A program made the position numbers and the translations under genes. 64,000 bases of DNA from Talaromyces rugulosus (lineage: Eukaryota > Ascomycota > Eurotiomycetes > Eurotiales > Trichocomaceae), in contig NC_049563.1 of assembly GCF_013368755.1 (NCBI RefSeq), positions 2,728,001 through 2,792,000 on the forward strand. The letters run 5' to 3'. Every line of letters begins with the position of its first letter. Within the stretch, counting starts at the first letter, position 1. The notes below the pieces were generated by a model that was given only the letters and a program-made list of their open reading frames with translations, had not been told where the DNA came from and did not search any database. Below are positions 11,180 to 21,242 of the stretch, piece after piece.

Positions 11180-12350
11180 CTAATCGATTTTGATACAGAC
11201 TTTGCCTAGATTTCTCCCTGATGCCAGGTACTCATATGCTTCTCTAACCTGGTCCAGTGTAAAGATTTTCGAGTCTACGACAGGACGGAGTTTGGCTGGG
11301 TTCGCCGTGATAGCCCGGCACATATCCTCCATCTGAGCACGACTGCCAACCCACAATCCCCGAGCAGTGAACAGGCTGAGCCAGGTATCTAATAGACTGG
11401 GCACATTTTTGCCTTCACCACCGACAAAACCAATGACGCTGATAGTACCGTCCAGCTTTACGCTGGCCACGCTCTGCGCCATGGTGGTTGGCCCTGCAAC
11501 CTCAACCACGAGATCAACACCTTCTCCGCCGGCGAGCGTCTTCGCGAGAGAGCCCCAGTCTGGGTTCTCTTTATAGTTGAGTACATGATCAGCGCCCAAA
11601 TTTTCGAGAAACTTGACCTTCTCTCTCGAACTGGTAGTCGCAATCACCTTGGCTCCAACAGCCTTGGCGAATTGAAGAGCAAATATACTCACCCCGCCAG
11701 TGCCCTGTGTCAGAACCCATTGGCCTGCGGTAACCTGCTTGCTAGGCAGACCAAAAAGAGCATTCCAGGCCGTGAGTCCCGCGCAAGTAAGCGTTGCAGC
11801 CTCTACATAGCTCAGGTTTTCCGGCATGGCCACCAGTCCTTGCTCATTAAAAGCGCCGATTGACCGTAAGGTGCCGTCGACCGAGCCGCCCAAGCCTTGC
11901 TTTGTGGACTGGCTGGTCACCGGTCCGCTTAGATGAAGCTGGTTTAGCATGGTCACGACCTTGTCACCGGCCTGAAAGCGAGTAACATCTTTGCCGACTG
12001 CGAGCACAATCCCGGCTCCATCGGAACCTGGGACAACATCCTGTTTAACCGACCATGGGTACTCACCCCGAGGGATAATAATGTCGCGATACTAAAATCA
12101 AGTATTTAGTGAATCCTGAAGCCACGGGCCAGTTGTACACAGAGCCGTACGTTTAGGGAAACTGCCTCGACTGCAGAGGATGGTTAATCACATTTATAGG
12201 CTTCGTGGAGCAAGAGACAGACATACTTTTGACAAGAACCTGGCTGTCGCCCAGTTCAGGGATGGGCTGCTCCGAGTAATGTAGGCCGTCAAAGCCATTC
12301 TGGTGGACGACACTCCATTGCTTGCTGGTTTTCGGGATTGGTTGCGCCAT
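11180..12350 (-). CDS. Medium-chain dehydrogenase/reductase, quinone-oxidoreductase-like
   Basis: NAD(P)H-dependent MDR enzyme that likely reduces a carbonyl, quinone or enone. Three exons on the minus strand: 12350-12227, a 20-nt microexon 12170-12151, and 12091-11180, giving 351 aa. The microexon encodes the conserved EAVSLN bridging VLVKI and YRDIIIPRGEYPW; without it the GroES-like fold is interrupted. Other marks are VPGSDGAGIVLAVGK, the Rossmann motif GTGGVSIFALQFAKAVGAKVI, and LGADHVLNYKENPDW. The cysteine and GHE zinc-ligand signature of zinc alcohol dehydrogenases is absent, so the zinc-free quinone-reductase-like branch is more likely. Convergent with the ene-reductase and divergent from the transporter, which fits one reductive pathway. 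Confidence 0.85.
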
Positions 12351-12407
12351 CGTCGCAATGCTCTTTATTATTATGTCTTCTATCTGGTCTTGGAGTATGC
12401 GCAATAT

Positions 12408-12414
12408 TTTTATA
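12408..12414 (-). promoter_or_regulatory. TATA box of the MDR gene
   Basis: TATAAAA on the minus strand about 58-64 bp upstream of the MDR start codon, in an AT-rich context. Confidence 0.5.
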
Positions 12415-13200
12415 CGGTGAATCTACACGGCCTTGTCTCTACTAATTGTCGGAATGCTGACACTTGAAATTATTAATAAATTCAAATTAATAAGCGGCGG
12501 ATATATTATTATGGTGTTTCTATGGAGTAGTCTTCGGATATTGCCGCAACCCTGTGAAATTCCGCGGCTATCCCCGCTGGAATTGCATTATCCCGTGGTT
12601 AAGTTCCAGCCAATTGTGCATTGCATCTTTTAATAGACTTTTTCGGCAGAGGATACATGCCTATTGCATACTAGTGGTACTTGATTGGATGCAACACTAT
12701 CTAGGGCTATCACGGACCTAAGCGTGCATGTCGACAAAGCTTCCGCAAATATGCTTGCAGAATCTATTATGTATCCAAATCATTCCTACTGCTCTGCTGG
12801 TCGCTATCAAGATATGACTTTGACGTAGGCGTTGATCTTAATACTCACCCCTCACACGGCTATCGGCTGGCTTCAATTAGTGCTTGCTCTAGATTAGGCC
12901 GAATTCCAGCTGCCAAAGCATACTACTACTGTAACGAACCAATCCATAGGGAAAGACAATCGATACGAGGTCTAGGATAAAGTTTATCTTTCTCCTATTT
13001 GCCTTCTCCGCATTTTGGATCCTGGGGTTCCTTCTTAGCTATAGATAGCGGTTATTTTGTGATATAGTATATGTACTGGTAGTTAGCATGTCAATTGATT
13101 GATTCTCTCTTTTTCTTTCTTATTTAAAACTCGTGTTTCTCACTTGGAGTTGTTGAATTACATTCAGAGTACCAATTACATATTCGAAGTTAAACCCAAG
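12415..13200. other. Divergent promoter region, MDR and UNC93-like genes
   Basis: About 790 bp without a coding signal. It is the shared upstream region of the reductase (minus) and the transporter (plus). Pyrimidine-rich stretch near 13104-13122 upstream of the transporter start. Confidence 0.55.
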
Positions 13201-14820
13201 ATGGTTGTTAAAATCCCAGGTCTCCCGCTTGTTCGCCTGCACTCGCCATTCTGGCAAAAGTGAGTTAGCAGATATCAAGTCTACATATATGTAGATGCTG
13301 ACTGTTCTGCAGTGTGATCATGGGCGTGATCGTCGCCCTGGCTGCTGGTCTTTACGAAGCGTTGAATATGCTCGGGGCTGGTGGCGGCCGTCCGAATTCA
13401 GCACAAACAGTACAGGTAGTCAATGCCACACTGTGTGCTGTATGGGTTCTCTCATCCACGTTCAGTGGAAGTTTGCTGAACACGATCGGGCCTGCTCTGA
13501 CGGCCTTCCTCGGTGTTGTGGGGTATATTATATATGTTGGTAGTCTCTGGTATTTTGACCGAACCGGCCACGAAGGCTTCCCAATCTTCGCTGCCATCGC
13601 CATTGGAGTAAGTCCCAGCAACACAGCGTATTGAAAGACATAAAAAGATATCGATTAACACATGCAAAAGTTCTCTGCCGGTTGCCTCTTCTGCACGATG
13701 GGCTATATATCCATGTCCTACTCGGAAGAAAGAGAACGCGGCACATTCATTAGCTTGTCATTTAATCTTCAGGCTTTCGGTGCAGCTGTGGGTGGCATCA
13801 TACCACTTATCATCAATCGAAAATCCAACCAAGTCGCTGGCGTCCCAGAGGCTGTGTATATTGTCTTTATCGTGATGCAGGTCTGCGGGTGTCTCCTTGC
13901 CTTTGCGCTGCGACCTCCTTCGAAAATAACCCGGGACGACGGCACCCAAGTGGCTACTATCCAATCCCGAGGCTTCATCGAGGAACTGAAATCAAGCCTG
14001 GAGATTTTCCGGGACTGGAAGCTGCTCCTGATGCTTCCAGCATTTGTACCGTCGGAATGCTTCCTGGTATACGCTGGTTCCGTCAATGCCTATCATAACA
14101 GTTTGCGAGCGAGATCTCTCTTGTCCTTCGTCGCTGTCGTGGTGCAGATCCCAGCTGGTATCGGACTGCAGACTATTCTGGATCATGACAAATGGTCGCG
14201 TCGTACCAGGGCTATGACGGGGTTGGTCGTTGTGGGCGTGCCTTTGATCGCGGCTTGGACGTGGGAGGTTGTTCGAACCCGCAATTATGACCGCTCTAGC
14301 CCTCCGACAAACCCCACTGACTGGAATGACGATGCGTTCATTCCAATATTCTTCCTTTTTGTATTGAACTGGACGGCCAGTGTATTGTGGCCATATGTCA
14401 TTCTTTATTTCCTCGGCTGCCTAACAAATTCCCCTCGCAAATCAGCAAACTATGCTGTAAGTGAATTTTTGAACTTAACCTAAAGGGAGGGGGAAATATT
14501 CAAACCTGGTTGCTAATATTTACTGGCTTCAGGGTGTTTTTCGCGCGGCACAAGGTGCCGGGGAAGCCATATGCTTTGGCGTTGACTCCATTGGTGTCCC
14601 GTATATCAAGGAGGCCGGCGTGCTCCTTGCGTTCTACACGACTGGCGTCATCATATTCGCCTATCTGGCCGTCTTCCACATCTCCGAGACCCAGTATTTT
14701 GCCGGCGAAGAAGGCGTCGTCATACCACAACGTGTGCTGAAAGAACAGGTCCCCGAGAACGAACTTGAGGAGCAAAAAAGACTAAAAGCTGTTTCTGGAG
14801 GTGCCGGAGGTAGTGAGTAG
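13201..14820 (+). CDS. UNC93-like MFS-fold membrane protein
   Basis: Polytopic membrane protein of the fungal UNC93-like (DUF895) family in the major facilitator clan. Exons 13201-13259, 13313-13607, 13671-14456 and 14533-14820 give 475 aa. The N terminus (IPGLPLVRLHSPFWQNVIMG) leads into the first helix. About eleven or twelve hydrophobic segments follow, among them LCAVWVLSSTFSGSLLNTIG, LTAFLGVVGYIIYVGSLW and IPIFFLFVLNWTASVLWPYV. The block GAAQ-like RAAQGAGEAICFGVDSIG is typical of the family's C-terminal half. The cytoplasmic tail is charged (PENELEEQKR). Substrates of fungal members are unknown. Its place between reductases and hydrolases suggests uptake or export for the island. Confidence 0.82.
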
Positions 14821-15211
14821 CATGAGGCCAGAAAGTATGTTCGATGTTAGCGTGGTGACTACATAAAGACCGGGAGATATAGTTGCTTGTGGTTCAAAAA
14901 AATTGTAATGTAATCTGAACATACCTGTTGATATTTTCAGATCCTGCCCAGGTCTAAACATTGAATAAGAATACGCACTTTAATAAAATCCACTGGTTGA
15001 TTTTAAGACAGATTTTCTCTCTCTCTAAGACCCTATTATATCGATCCGAGGTGCTTACCGTTGCTATGAAAACTGTCTGCCCTTCGAGAACAATCTTTTA
15101 GTCTTGGTGCGCCCTAGTATTATATCCAGATTTGAATAGTAACTACTAATAAATTTACGCAGCTGAAGGGACTAAAGTGATGTAAATATCATCTCCATGA
15201 CAGTGAATGCT
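14821..15211. other. Convergent intergenic region
   Basis: 3' flanks of the transporter and the alpha/beta hydrolase. AT-rich, nothing else seen. Confidence 0.6.
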
Positions 15212-16158
15212 CTAATGAACTACTGTCTGTAAAAAGTCGGATAGTATCTGCTCAAACTTCTCCGGCTCGTCGGACGGCGGGCTATGCCCTGAAAACTCGA
15301 ATATTTCCAATTGCGCATTGGGAATCGCATCAGCAATCTCCTGACTACAAGACACAGGCGTAATGGCGTCATGACGACCAACGACGACCAGAGTAGGTGC
15401 GTTGATCTCCTTTAGGAGATGACGCACGTCAAAGCGCGGCATATTCTCAGCAAAGGCTGCGTTCTGCGTGGCCGAGTAAAACGCAACAGAGCCCTGGAAC
15501 TCGGTCGATTCCTGTTGCTCCGTGGATGCCGCTGCTGTTTGTACGTCTGTAGGGGGTGTGAAGATAGGGAGGATTTCCTGAAGAGCCAGTGCGTGGTCTT
15601 GATCGTTGAGTACTGTGCCGGACCAGAGGCGCACTTGCCGATCCACGTCTACGCTGATCCGTTTCGAGGTGAGGATACTTGCGAGTGCATTCATTGATCC
15701 TAATCTTCCGTTGGCCCAGGTATCCCTCAGCACCAATGCCCGCAGTCTGGCGCCATGCTGCACGGCGTAATCCAGCGCGACAAAGCCTCCGTATGACGCT
15801 CCAGCAAGGATGAACGTCTCATCACCGGCCCACTTTCTAGACAATCCATTAGCCTAGCAAATACTATTGTGAAGGTTTCACTACTGTCGCACCTTAGATT
15901 TTCAATATCCTGTATCCAGCGCTCGTGCGTGAATGGGCCGATCTTGTCAGACGCGCCGCTTCCGCGAGCATCAAAAACAAGGACGCGATACCTGTCTGAA
16001 AGATATCCAAACGAGGACTCGGGTTCTGCAAGTGTCGACACGCCAGGGGCGCCATGGAGGGAAATGAGGAGGGGTTTCCTGACTGTCGGGTCCTGTCCGA
16101 GCACCTTGACATTCAACCGGACGCCATCGTCCATGACAACCGTTGTAGTTTCGGGCAT
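15212..16158 (-). CDS. Alpha/beta hydrolase, proline-iminopeptidase-like
   Basis: Serine hydrolase of the S33/alpha-beta family, 296 aa from exons 16158-15893 and 15836-15212 (intron donor GTGCGA, acceptor TCTAG). The oxyanion-hole motif is HGAPG. The next block is RVLVFDARGSGASDK, the typical DxRGxGxS of proline iminopeptidases and epoxide-hydrolase-like enzymes. The nucleophile is S103 in GASYGG. The acid is the Asp in GRHDAITP and the base is the His in FSGHSPPSDEPE, so the triad is complete. A true peptidase, esterase or lactonase cannot be told apart by sequence alone. It is divergently paired, 515 bp away, with the acyltransferase-like Ntn hydrolase, which suggests joint control. Confidence 0.85.
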
Positions 16159-16673
16159 TTTAAAATGCGGTAATTTAGTTGGAAAACTGATAATAAGGAA
16201 GAATAAAATGTGGATACATTCGTTGCAATCAAAGTGATCTGAGCGAGAATGGAAATAACTTGGCGCCTTTTAAAATCGCGCGGATGCGACTTGGAAGTAT
16301 GAGTACAGCCCCGTTTAGCAACATGGCAGCCCGTAGCATTATTATTACTAATGATAAAGTATTAAAACTTACTAAAATTATTAATCCTCTAGCAAAAGCT
16401 GCAGGCTGAACGCCAGCGGAGCTTACATTCTCCAGCGGCGGGTTTTTGCGAAACGACACTGGAAAAATTCGCCCATACCCGTAACCCTAACCCTAGCACT
16501 AACGTGGTGCATACATTTCTCCTAGAAGCCAGGCGAGGGCATTGTTATTTACATATGTATGTCTCCCAGTGATGATATAGCAATATTAGTATGAAACACC
16601 AATCATTTTACCGTATAGCATTGAATAGACATTCAAGTTGGCATACTTTTTTTTGAACTACGAACCCCTCGCC
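16159..16673. other. Divergent promoter with CGG-type direct repeats
   Basis: Shared upstream region of the alpha/beta hydrolase (minus) and the Ntn hydrolase (plus). It contains two copies of CCAGCGG, at about 16413-16419 and 16432-16438 (19-bp spacing), of the CGG half-site type bound by Zn2Cys6 dimers, and 45 bp further a telomere-like repeat. Two Zn2Cys6 genes lie in the same island. Binding is inferred only. Confidence 0.45.
16481..16496. repeat. Interstitial telomere-like CCCTAA repeat
   Basis: TAACCCTAACCCTAG, two and a half units of the standard filamentous-fungal telomere repeat (TTAGGG on the other strand), inside the hydrolase/Ntn-hydrolase promoter. It could be a telobox-type regulatory site or a scar of chromosome-end repair. 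Confidence 0.75.
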
Positions 16674-17768
16674 ATGGCTACTACTTATGACCACCCATCG
16701 GTCAAGACGGTGCACTGCACTGGAGGCTCGTACGAAATAGGATTCACGCATGGACAGGCTGCCTCGGTAGAAGTGCATAATAATATCGGGACATACACGG
16801 GTTTCTTTGCAGAGACCGTGCACCTCACATGGGATCAAGCTCGTGAACGAGCCGTGGCCGAGTTCATCCCAACGCTCCAGAAAAAGTACCCCGAGATCCT
16901 CGAAGAAATGAGAGGTATTGCGGACGGAGCAGGCGGCGGCCTCACAGTAGCTGATATCCTTACGCTCAATGTCCGGAGTGAAATCGCCCTGACAAATTAC
17001 GCGGATGGCTGCACGTCTCTCAGCCAGAAAACGCCGGATGGGAAGATCTTCGTCGCACAGAACTGGGACTGGCTGGAAGAACTGCAAAAAGGACTGGTAT
17101 TTCTCCACATCAGACCTGCCGGTTCCGAAACCGAACTTAAGTTTCTCTCTGAAGGAGGAATCGTGGGCAAGATTGGCATGAATAATGCCGGATTTGGTCT
17201 GTGTTCCAACGCGCTGCGTTCTGGAGCTTATAACCAGCACAATTTGCCTATCCATGTCATGTCTCGTCGTCTGCTGCAATACGCGACCAGTGTCGACAGT
17301 GCATTGTCAATCATTAATTCACTCGGCACTGCGAGTGCCTCCAACTACATGATGGCAGATAAGAGCGGAAACCATCTAGACGTCGAGTGCTCTCCTCATG
17401 GAAACGTAATTATTCTTCCACACAACGACTACGTGGCCCATACAAATCATCTATATGGGCCAAATCGTCCGGCCAGGCTCGTGGACCACCCAGCCCCGAA
17501 TTCCATGTCTCGCTTGCTCAGGGTCCAGGAACTTTGCGAGCAGGACAGGAAGAATGCAATTCCGGCTTCGTTTGAGTCCCTGAGGACCAGGTTTTCGGAC
17601 CAGGATGGATTTCCATACTCCATTTGTAGGTCTAGACCACCTGGTGCCGTAGGTATGGAGAGGATGATTACTCTAAGTACAATCATGATGGAGCTGAGAA
17701 GTGGTACTGGCAAGGTTTTGATTGGGAAACCTTGTGATGACATCCCCGTTGTGGAGTGGTCGTTCTGA
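16674..17768 (+). CDS. Isopenicillin-N-acyltransferase-like Ntn hydrolase (family C45)
   Basis: Single exon, 364 aa, similar in length to fungal isopenicillin N acyltransferase (357 aa). The family is made as one chain that cleaves itself before a Cys to expose an N-terminal nucleophile. Here the matching site is Gly112-Cys113 in YADGCTSL, followed by the expected FVAQNWDWL block. Other family blocks are GxSYEIGFTHGQ near residue 20, ILTLNVRSEI just before the cleavage site, and NNAGFGLCSNAL, VMSRRLL and ASNYMMADKSGNHLDVECSP after it. The C terminus ends WSF, with no peroxisomal targeting tripeptide (ARL in the penicillin enzyme), so a cytosolic enzyme like the IAL/AatB type is likelier. It could make or hydrolyse an N-acyl bond. 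No isopenicillin N synthase or ACV synthetase is in the window. Start at ATG 16674, the first in-frame ATG. Confidence 0.88.
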   Translation: MATTYDHPSVKTVHCTGGSYEIGFTHGQAASVEVHNNIGTYTGFFAETVHLTWDQARERAVAEFIPTLQKKYPEILEEMRGIADGAGGGLTVADILTLNVRSEIALTNYADGCTSLSQKTPDGKIFVAQNWDWLEELQKGLVFLHIRPAGSETELKFLSEGGIVGKIGMNNAGFGLCSNALRSGAYNQHNLPIHVMSRRLLQYATSVDSALSIINSLGTASASNYMMADKSGNHLDVECSPHGNVIILPHNDYVAHTNHLYGPNRPARLVDHPAPNSMSRLLRVQELCEQDRKNAIPASFESLRTRFSDQDGFPYSICRSRPPGAVGMERMITLSTIMMELRSGTGKVLIGKPCDDIPVVEWSF

Positions 17769-18343
17769 AAGAAATACATTTCTATTTTTTTTTTTTTTTC
17801 AAAGAAGGCTGAAGGCTGAGAAATTTATTCATATCGAAACTTGATAGCTACAGTAAAACAATCAACGTACTATCATTGAATATTCATGTTACTTGTACTA
17901 CATGTAGAAGTAGGTTATTTCTCCCTGTCAAGTTCGTAATATACAAGTATACGGAAGATGTATACCGCAACCCCCCCCCCTCTCCACAAATGCCAATTAC
18001 AATTTACGTAGGTTTCAGCCCAAAACGTAAAATTTTCTGCTCAATCACCATTAATAATCAAACAAGCCTTAATTAGTCACTTGACCATATGCACGGACTT
18101 GACCGACATCTCAGCAGCAAGTGCAGGGGTCAGGCGAAGACGCTAGGTATATTCCGTTGATCTCGGAGCGTCCAGCTGTCATTGGCAAGTTCAACTGCGC
18201 TAAAAGAGTAATGCATCATGCGTATAATATATATATACCGGAAAAGGCATCGATGGAAACGTCCAAGATAATTAAAAGGTAATTTGCTATCGAATTCGCA
18301 TTTCGGAGCTGAATACTTCCCCATCAAACGACTTAGAACCAAC
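17769..18343. other. Tandem intergenic region
   Basis: 3' flank of the Ntn hydrolase with T-runs near 17785 and a C-run near 17971, then the upstream region of the amidohydrolase, with a TATA-like ATATATAT at about 18227-18236, some 110 bp before its ATG. No coding signal. Confidence 0.55.
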
Positions 18344-19781
18344 ATGACGGCGCCATACACTATCCACACATCGACCCTCTTCGACCCAAAGAGGAAGGCG
18401 TTTCTCTCTAACATATCAGTGACAGTGGATCCCGTTTCTGGGCTCATTGTTGATGTTATCGAGAGGACACCTGAGTCACTGGGTGGCTCCGTGCCAGAAG
18501 GCGATGTTGACTTGCGACATTGCGTCGTACTGCCGGGGTTTGTGGATGCTCACAGCCACATATTCTTGCACTCCTATAAGTATTTTTATATACAGAGAGA
18601 GGGAGAGAGAATATTACTAACTGAGCTAGTGAGCGTCCATCGGTAAATCAAAAGCGCGATGAGAGTGTGGTCGAGAGAATAGTTCGAGCGGCAAATCACT
18701 GCCGGACGGCGTTGCTCGCGGGATACACTACGTATCGGTAAGTAAGGGCTTCCAGGAGGCTCCAAAACCACCAGTTTATGTAAAAATATGAGTATTGATG
18801 AAACACAGAGATCTAGGATCAGAGTCGATGAAGGAGTCTGATGCCCAAGTGCGTGACTGCATCAACCGCGGCCTCATACCAGGCCCCCGACTCTTTGTCG
18901 CAACACGCGCATTGGCCAGCACAGGTTCGTACGAGCCACGAACCGAAAACCATGCCAATGGAGTCTGTCTTCCCAGGGGTGGTGAAACAGTTGACGGAGT
19001 AGAGGACGCGCGGATTGCTGTCAGACGGCGTCTCGCCGCCGGTGCCGACATCATCAAGTTCTTTGCTGATTATCGGCGACGTCTGATGCGGTATCCGCCT
19101 GTTCAGCAACATCCATATATCCTCGGTATTCAACATCCTCCCGCAGATCCAAACCCGGACATCCTAGTCTTTGCGCAAGAGGAAATGGACATGATTGTCA
19201 AGGAAGCGAAAATGGGAAGGGCTCCCGTTGCCTGCCATGCAGGGACCATAGAAGGCGCTATAATGGCAGTCAAGGCCGGGGTTGATTCTATCGAGCACGC
19301 ATACTTTGCTAATAGAGATCTTTTTGAGCTTATGGCTGAGAAGGGCTGTATCCTCGTTCCAACGTTGGCCGTCTGTGAGAGGTTACACAAGCATAGGATC
19401 ACGGAGATATTGGGACAGACCAAGCTAGCCTACGATATTGGTGTGCGTTTTGCTTGCGGCGGTGATACTGGCACGTATCCTCATGGTCAGAATGTACGAG
19501 AAATGGAGCTCATGATTGAAGCCGGTCTCCCATTAGAGCATGTCCTCGAAGCTGGAACTGTTGGCGGCTGGGAGGCTTGTGGTAAAGACTTGTGCGGCAT
19601 GCGCTTTGGATGGTTTGAGAAAGGTGTCAAAGCTGATATTATAGCCCTTGAGACGGACCCTCGTCAGGACAAATTTGCCTTGAGAAAGATAGATTTTGTG
19701 ATGAAAGACGGCGTGGTCTGGAAGAAGGATGGGAAGGGTGTTGGGCTGTATCAGGACAATCACAAATGGGATACTGATTGA
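18344..19781 (+). CDS. Metal-dependent amidohydrolase (imidazolonepropionase-like)
   Basis: Amidohydrolase-superfamily TIM barrel, 438 aa, from exons 18344-18579, 18630-18737 and 18809-19781. Both junctions restore family sequence (HSYNERPSVNQ and GYTTYRDLGSE). The full metal set is visible: HxH at 70 and 72 after GFVDA, a carboxylated-Lys candidate K198 in DIIKFFAD, H258 in ACHAGT, H278 in IEHAYF and D334 in GGDTG. That pattern fits a binuclear subtype that cleaves amide, lactam or peptide-like bonds, as do fungal relatives such as prolidase-like enzymes and ochratoxinase; the substrate cannot be deduced. The first ~60 residues form the usual small beta domain. It is next to, and in the same direction as, the Ntn hydrolase. 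Confidence 0.88.
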
Positions 19782-20135
19782 TGTCATCTTTTTTTTTTTC
19801 TTCTTAAATTTAGGTATATAATGAACCTGTCATTTGGCACTGAGAAAAGAGGGAAAAAGAAAAAATTACCTTGTCTCCTTGCTTTTATTGCGGTCTCCTT
19901 ATGTAGACGGCTTGACTTGCCAGATAATACTAGAACCGGATTGTGATAGAGATTCTAGTTTACCATGTTTGTGATCCGGTCAAAGTAGCAATAGGATCAA
20001 GTCATGGATGGTCAACATGGGTAAATTTACATTTGGTCAACAGTTACTCAGTTTTTTTTGATTCTGATCTACGTAACTACACGAGGGACAGAGACATGTT
20101 AAGACGCTTTGTCCCAGTGGTTTCAATATTATTCC
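19782..20135. other. Convergent intergenic region
   Basis: 3' flanks of the amidohydrolase and CapA-like genes, AT-rich. Nothing else seen. Confidence 0.6.
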
Positions 20136-21242
20136 CTATATTGGTGTAATATTGATCTCAAAGCCATTGATGAACTTCACGAGCTCAAATCCCGTCCCAT
20201 ATTCCTGCGACAACGAATTCAAACGAGACAATAGCACGCTTGAATCCTCTTCTGTAGCCTCAACAGGCTCACCGTCCTCAGCGATGGAGATTGGAATAAT
20301 GGTGCAGCTCGAAATTTTTCCTTCAGTCCAGCGAATCCTTCCGAAGGCGCCGATATTTGATACGGAGCGCTGCAAGCTGGTCCACACATATGGAGGATAA
20401 ATTCGAGTCTCCTGGTCTGGTGTCACGATATCGTTGCTGAAAATAAAGTTCCCTAAGCTGTAAAATATAGGCGCGTTTTTGTATACCTCGACACCGTGCA
20501 CGACATGCGGATGATGCCCAAAGATGGCAGAGGCGCCGGCATCAATCATGGCATGCGCTAAGGGTTGTTGATAGGTTGAAATTTCGCTTTGAGTAAAAGC
20601 AACCCAGCCGTACGGCACACCCCAGTGAATTGCGACCAGGACCAGATCAGCCTTAGCTTTGGCGTTCCTGATCGACTGTAAAACCAAGTCCTCATCCGGC
20701 TGGTACGTGGACGTTTCGACAAAGGGCGACATCCCGGGCGATTCATCGATAGTCACCGTGTCAATGATGTACTTGGTAAAGATACGCACTCCAGCCAGTC
20801 CCGGCCGTGAGGTACCAGCACCGCTGCCATTTGGTAGGGTGGTCGTCACTCCAATGTAAGCCACTTTCGTGCCTTTGACGTCTTTGATTACTGGCGCAAA
20901 GCTCTCGGAAACATCTTCACCGCCGCCAACGTGTGCGACTCCGACACTATCCAGAGCCTGGATTGTCTCGCGGAGCCCTTGGATGCCATAGTCCATGGTG
21001 TGGTTGTTGGCCACGGTCACAACGTCAACCCCAAGATCATGGAGTATGCGTGCATGAATCGGATCGGCCTTGAGCGCGATCATTTTTTCTGTGGCATATC
21101 CCTCTTTGACGAAGGGCATTTCGAGATTTGCGAAGCAGGTATCTGCTAGACGCGTATGATGGTATATCGTTCCTTTACCAGTTGGACGATTGAGTTGCCC
21201 AGACAAAACAAGGTCACCCGTTCCTAATGCCGAGAAGGACAT
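20136..21242 (-). CDS. CapA-family (poly-gamma-glutamate synthesis-type) protein
   Basis: Intronless 368-aa frame of the CapA family, which has a calcineurin-like metallophosphoesterase fold. In bacteria CapA/PgsA takes part in poly-gamma-glutamate capsule assembly; fungal functions are unknown. Motifs in order: TGDLVLSGQL at the N terminus, ANLEMPF, VVTVANNHTMDYG, VLVAIHWGVPYGW, IFGHHPHVVHGVEVYKNAPIFYSLGNFIFS. These give all the conserved His/Asn/Asp metal positions I would expect. There is no signal peptide, unlike many bacterial homologues, so it is probably cytosolic. The lack of introns beside intron-rich neighbours and the mainly bacterial family spread suggest old transfer. It may act on a gamma-glutamyl or phosphoester substrate in the island. 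Confidence 0.85.
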   Translation of the reverse strand: MSFSALGTGDLVLSGQLNRPTGKGTIYHHTRLADTCFANLEMPFVKEGYATEKMIALKADPIHARILHDLGVDVVTVANNHTMDYGIQGLRETIQALDSVGVAHVGGGEDVSESFAPVIKDVKGTKVAYIGVTTTLPNGSGAGTSRPGLAGVRIFTKYIIDTVTIDESPGMSPFVETSTYQPDEDLVLQSIRNAKAKADLVLVAIHWGVPYGWVAFTQSEISTYQQPLAHAMIDAGASAIFGHHPHVVHGVEVYKNAPIFYSLGNFIFSNDIVTPDQETRIYPPYVWTSLQRSVSNIGAFGRIRWTEGKISSCTIIPISIAEDGEPVEATEEDSSVLLSRLNSLSQEYGTGFELVKFINGFEINITPI

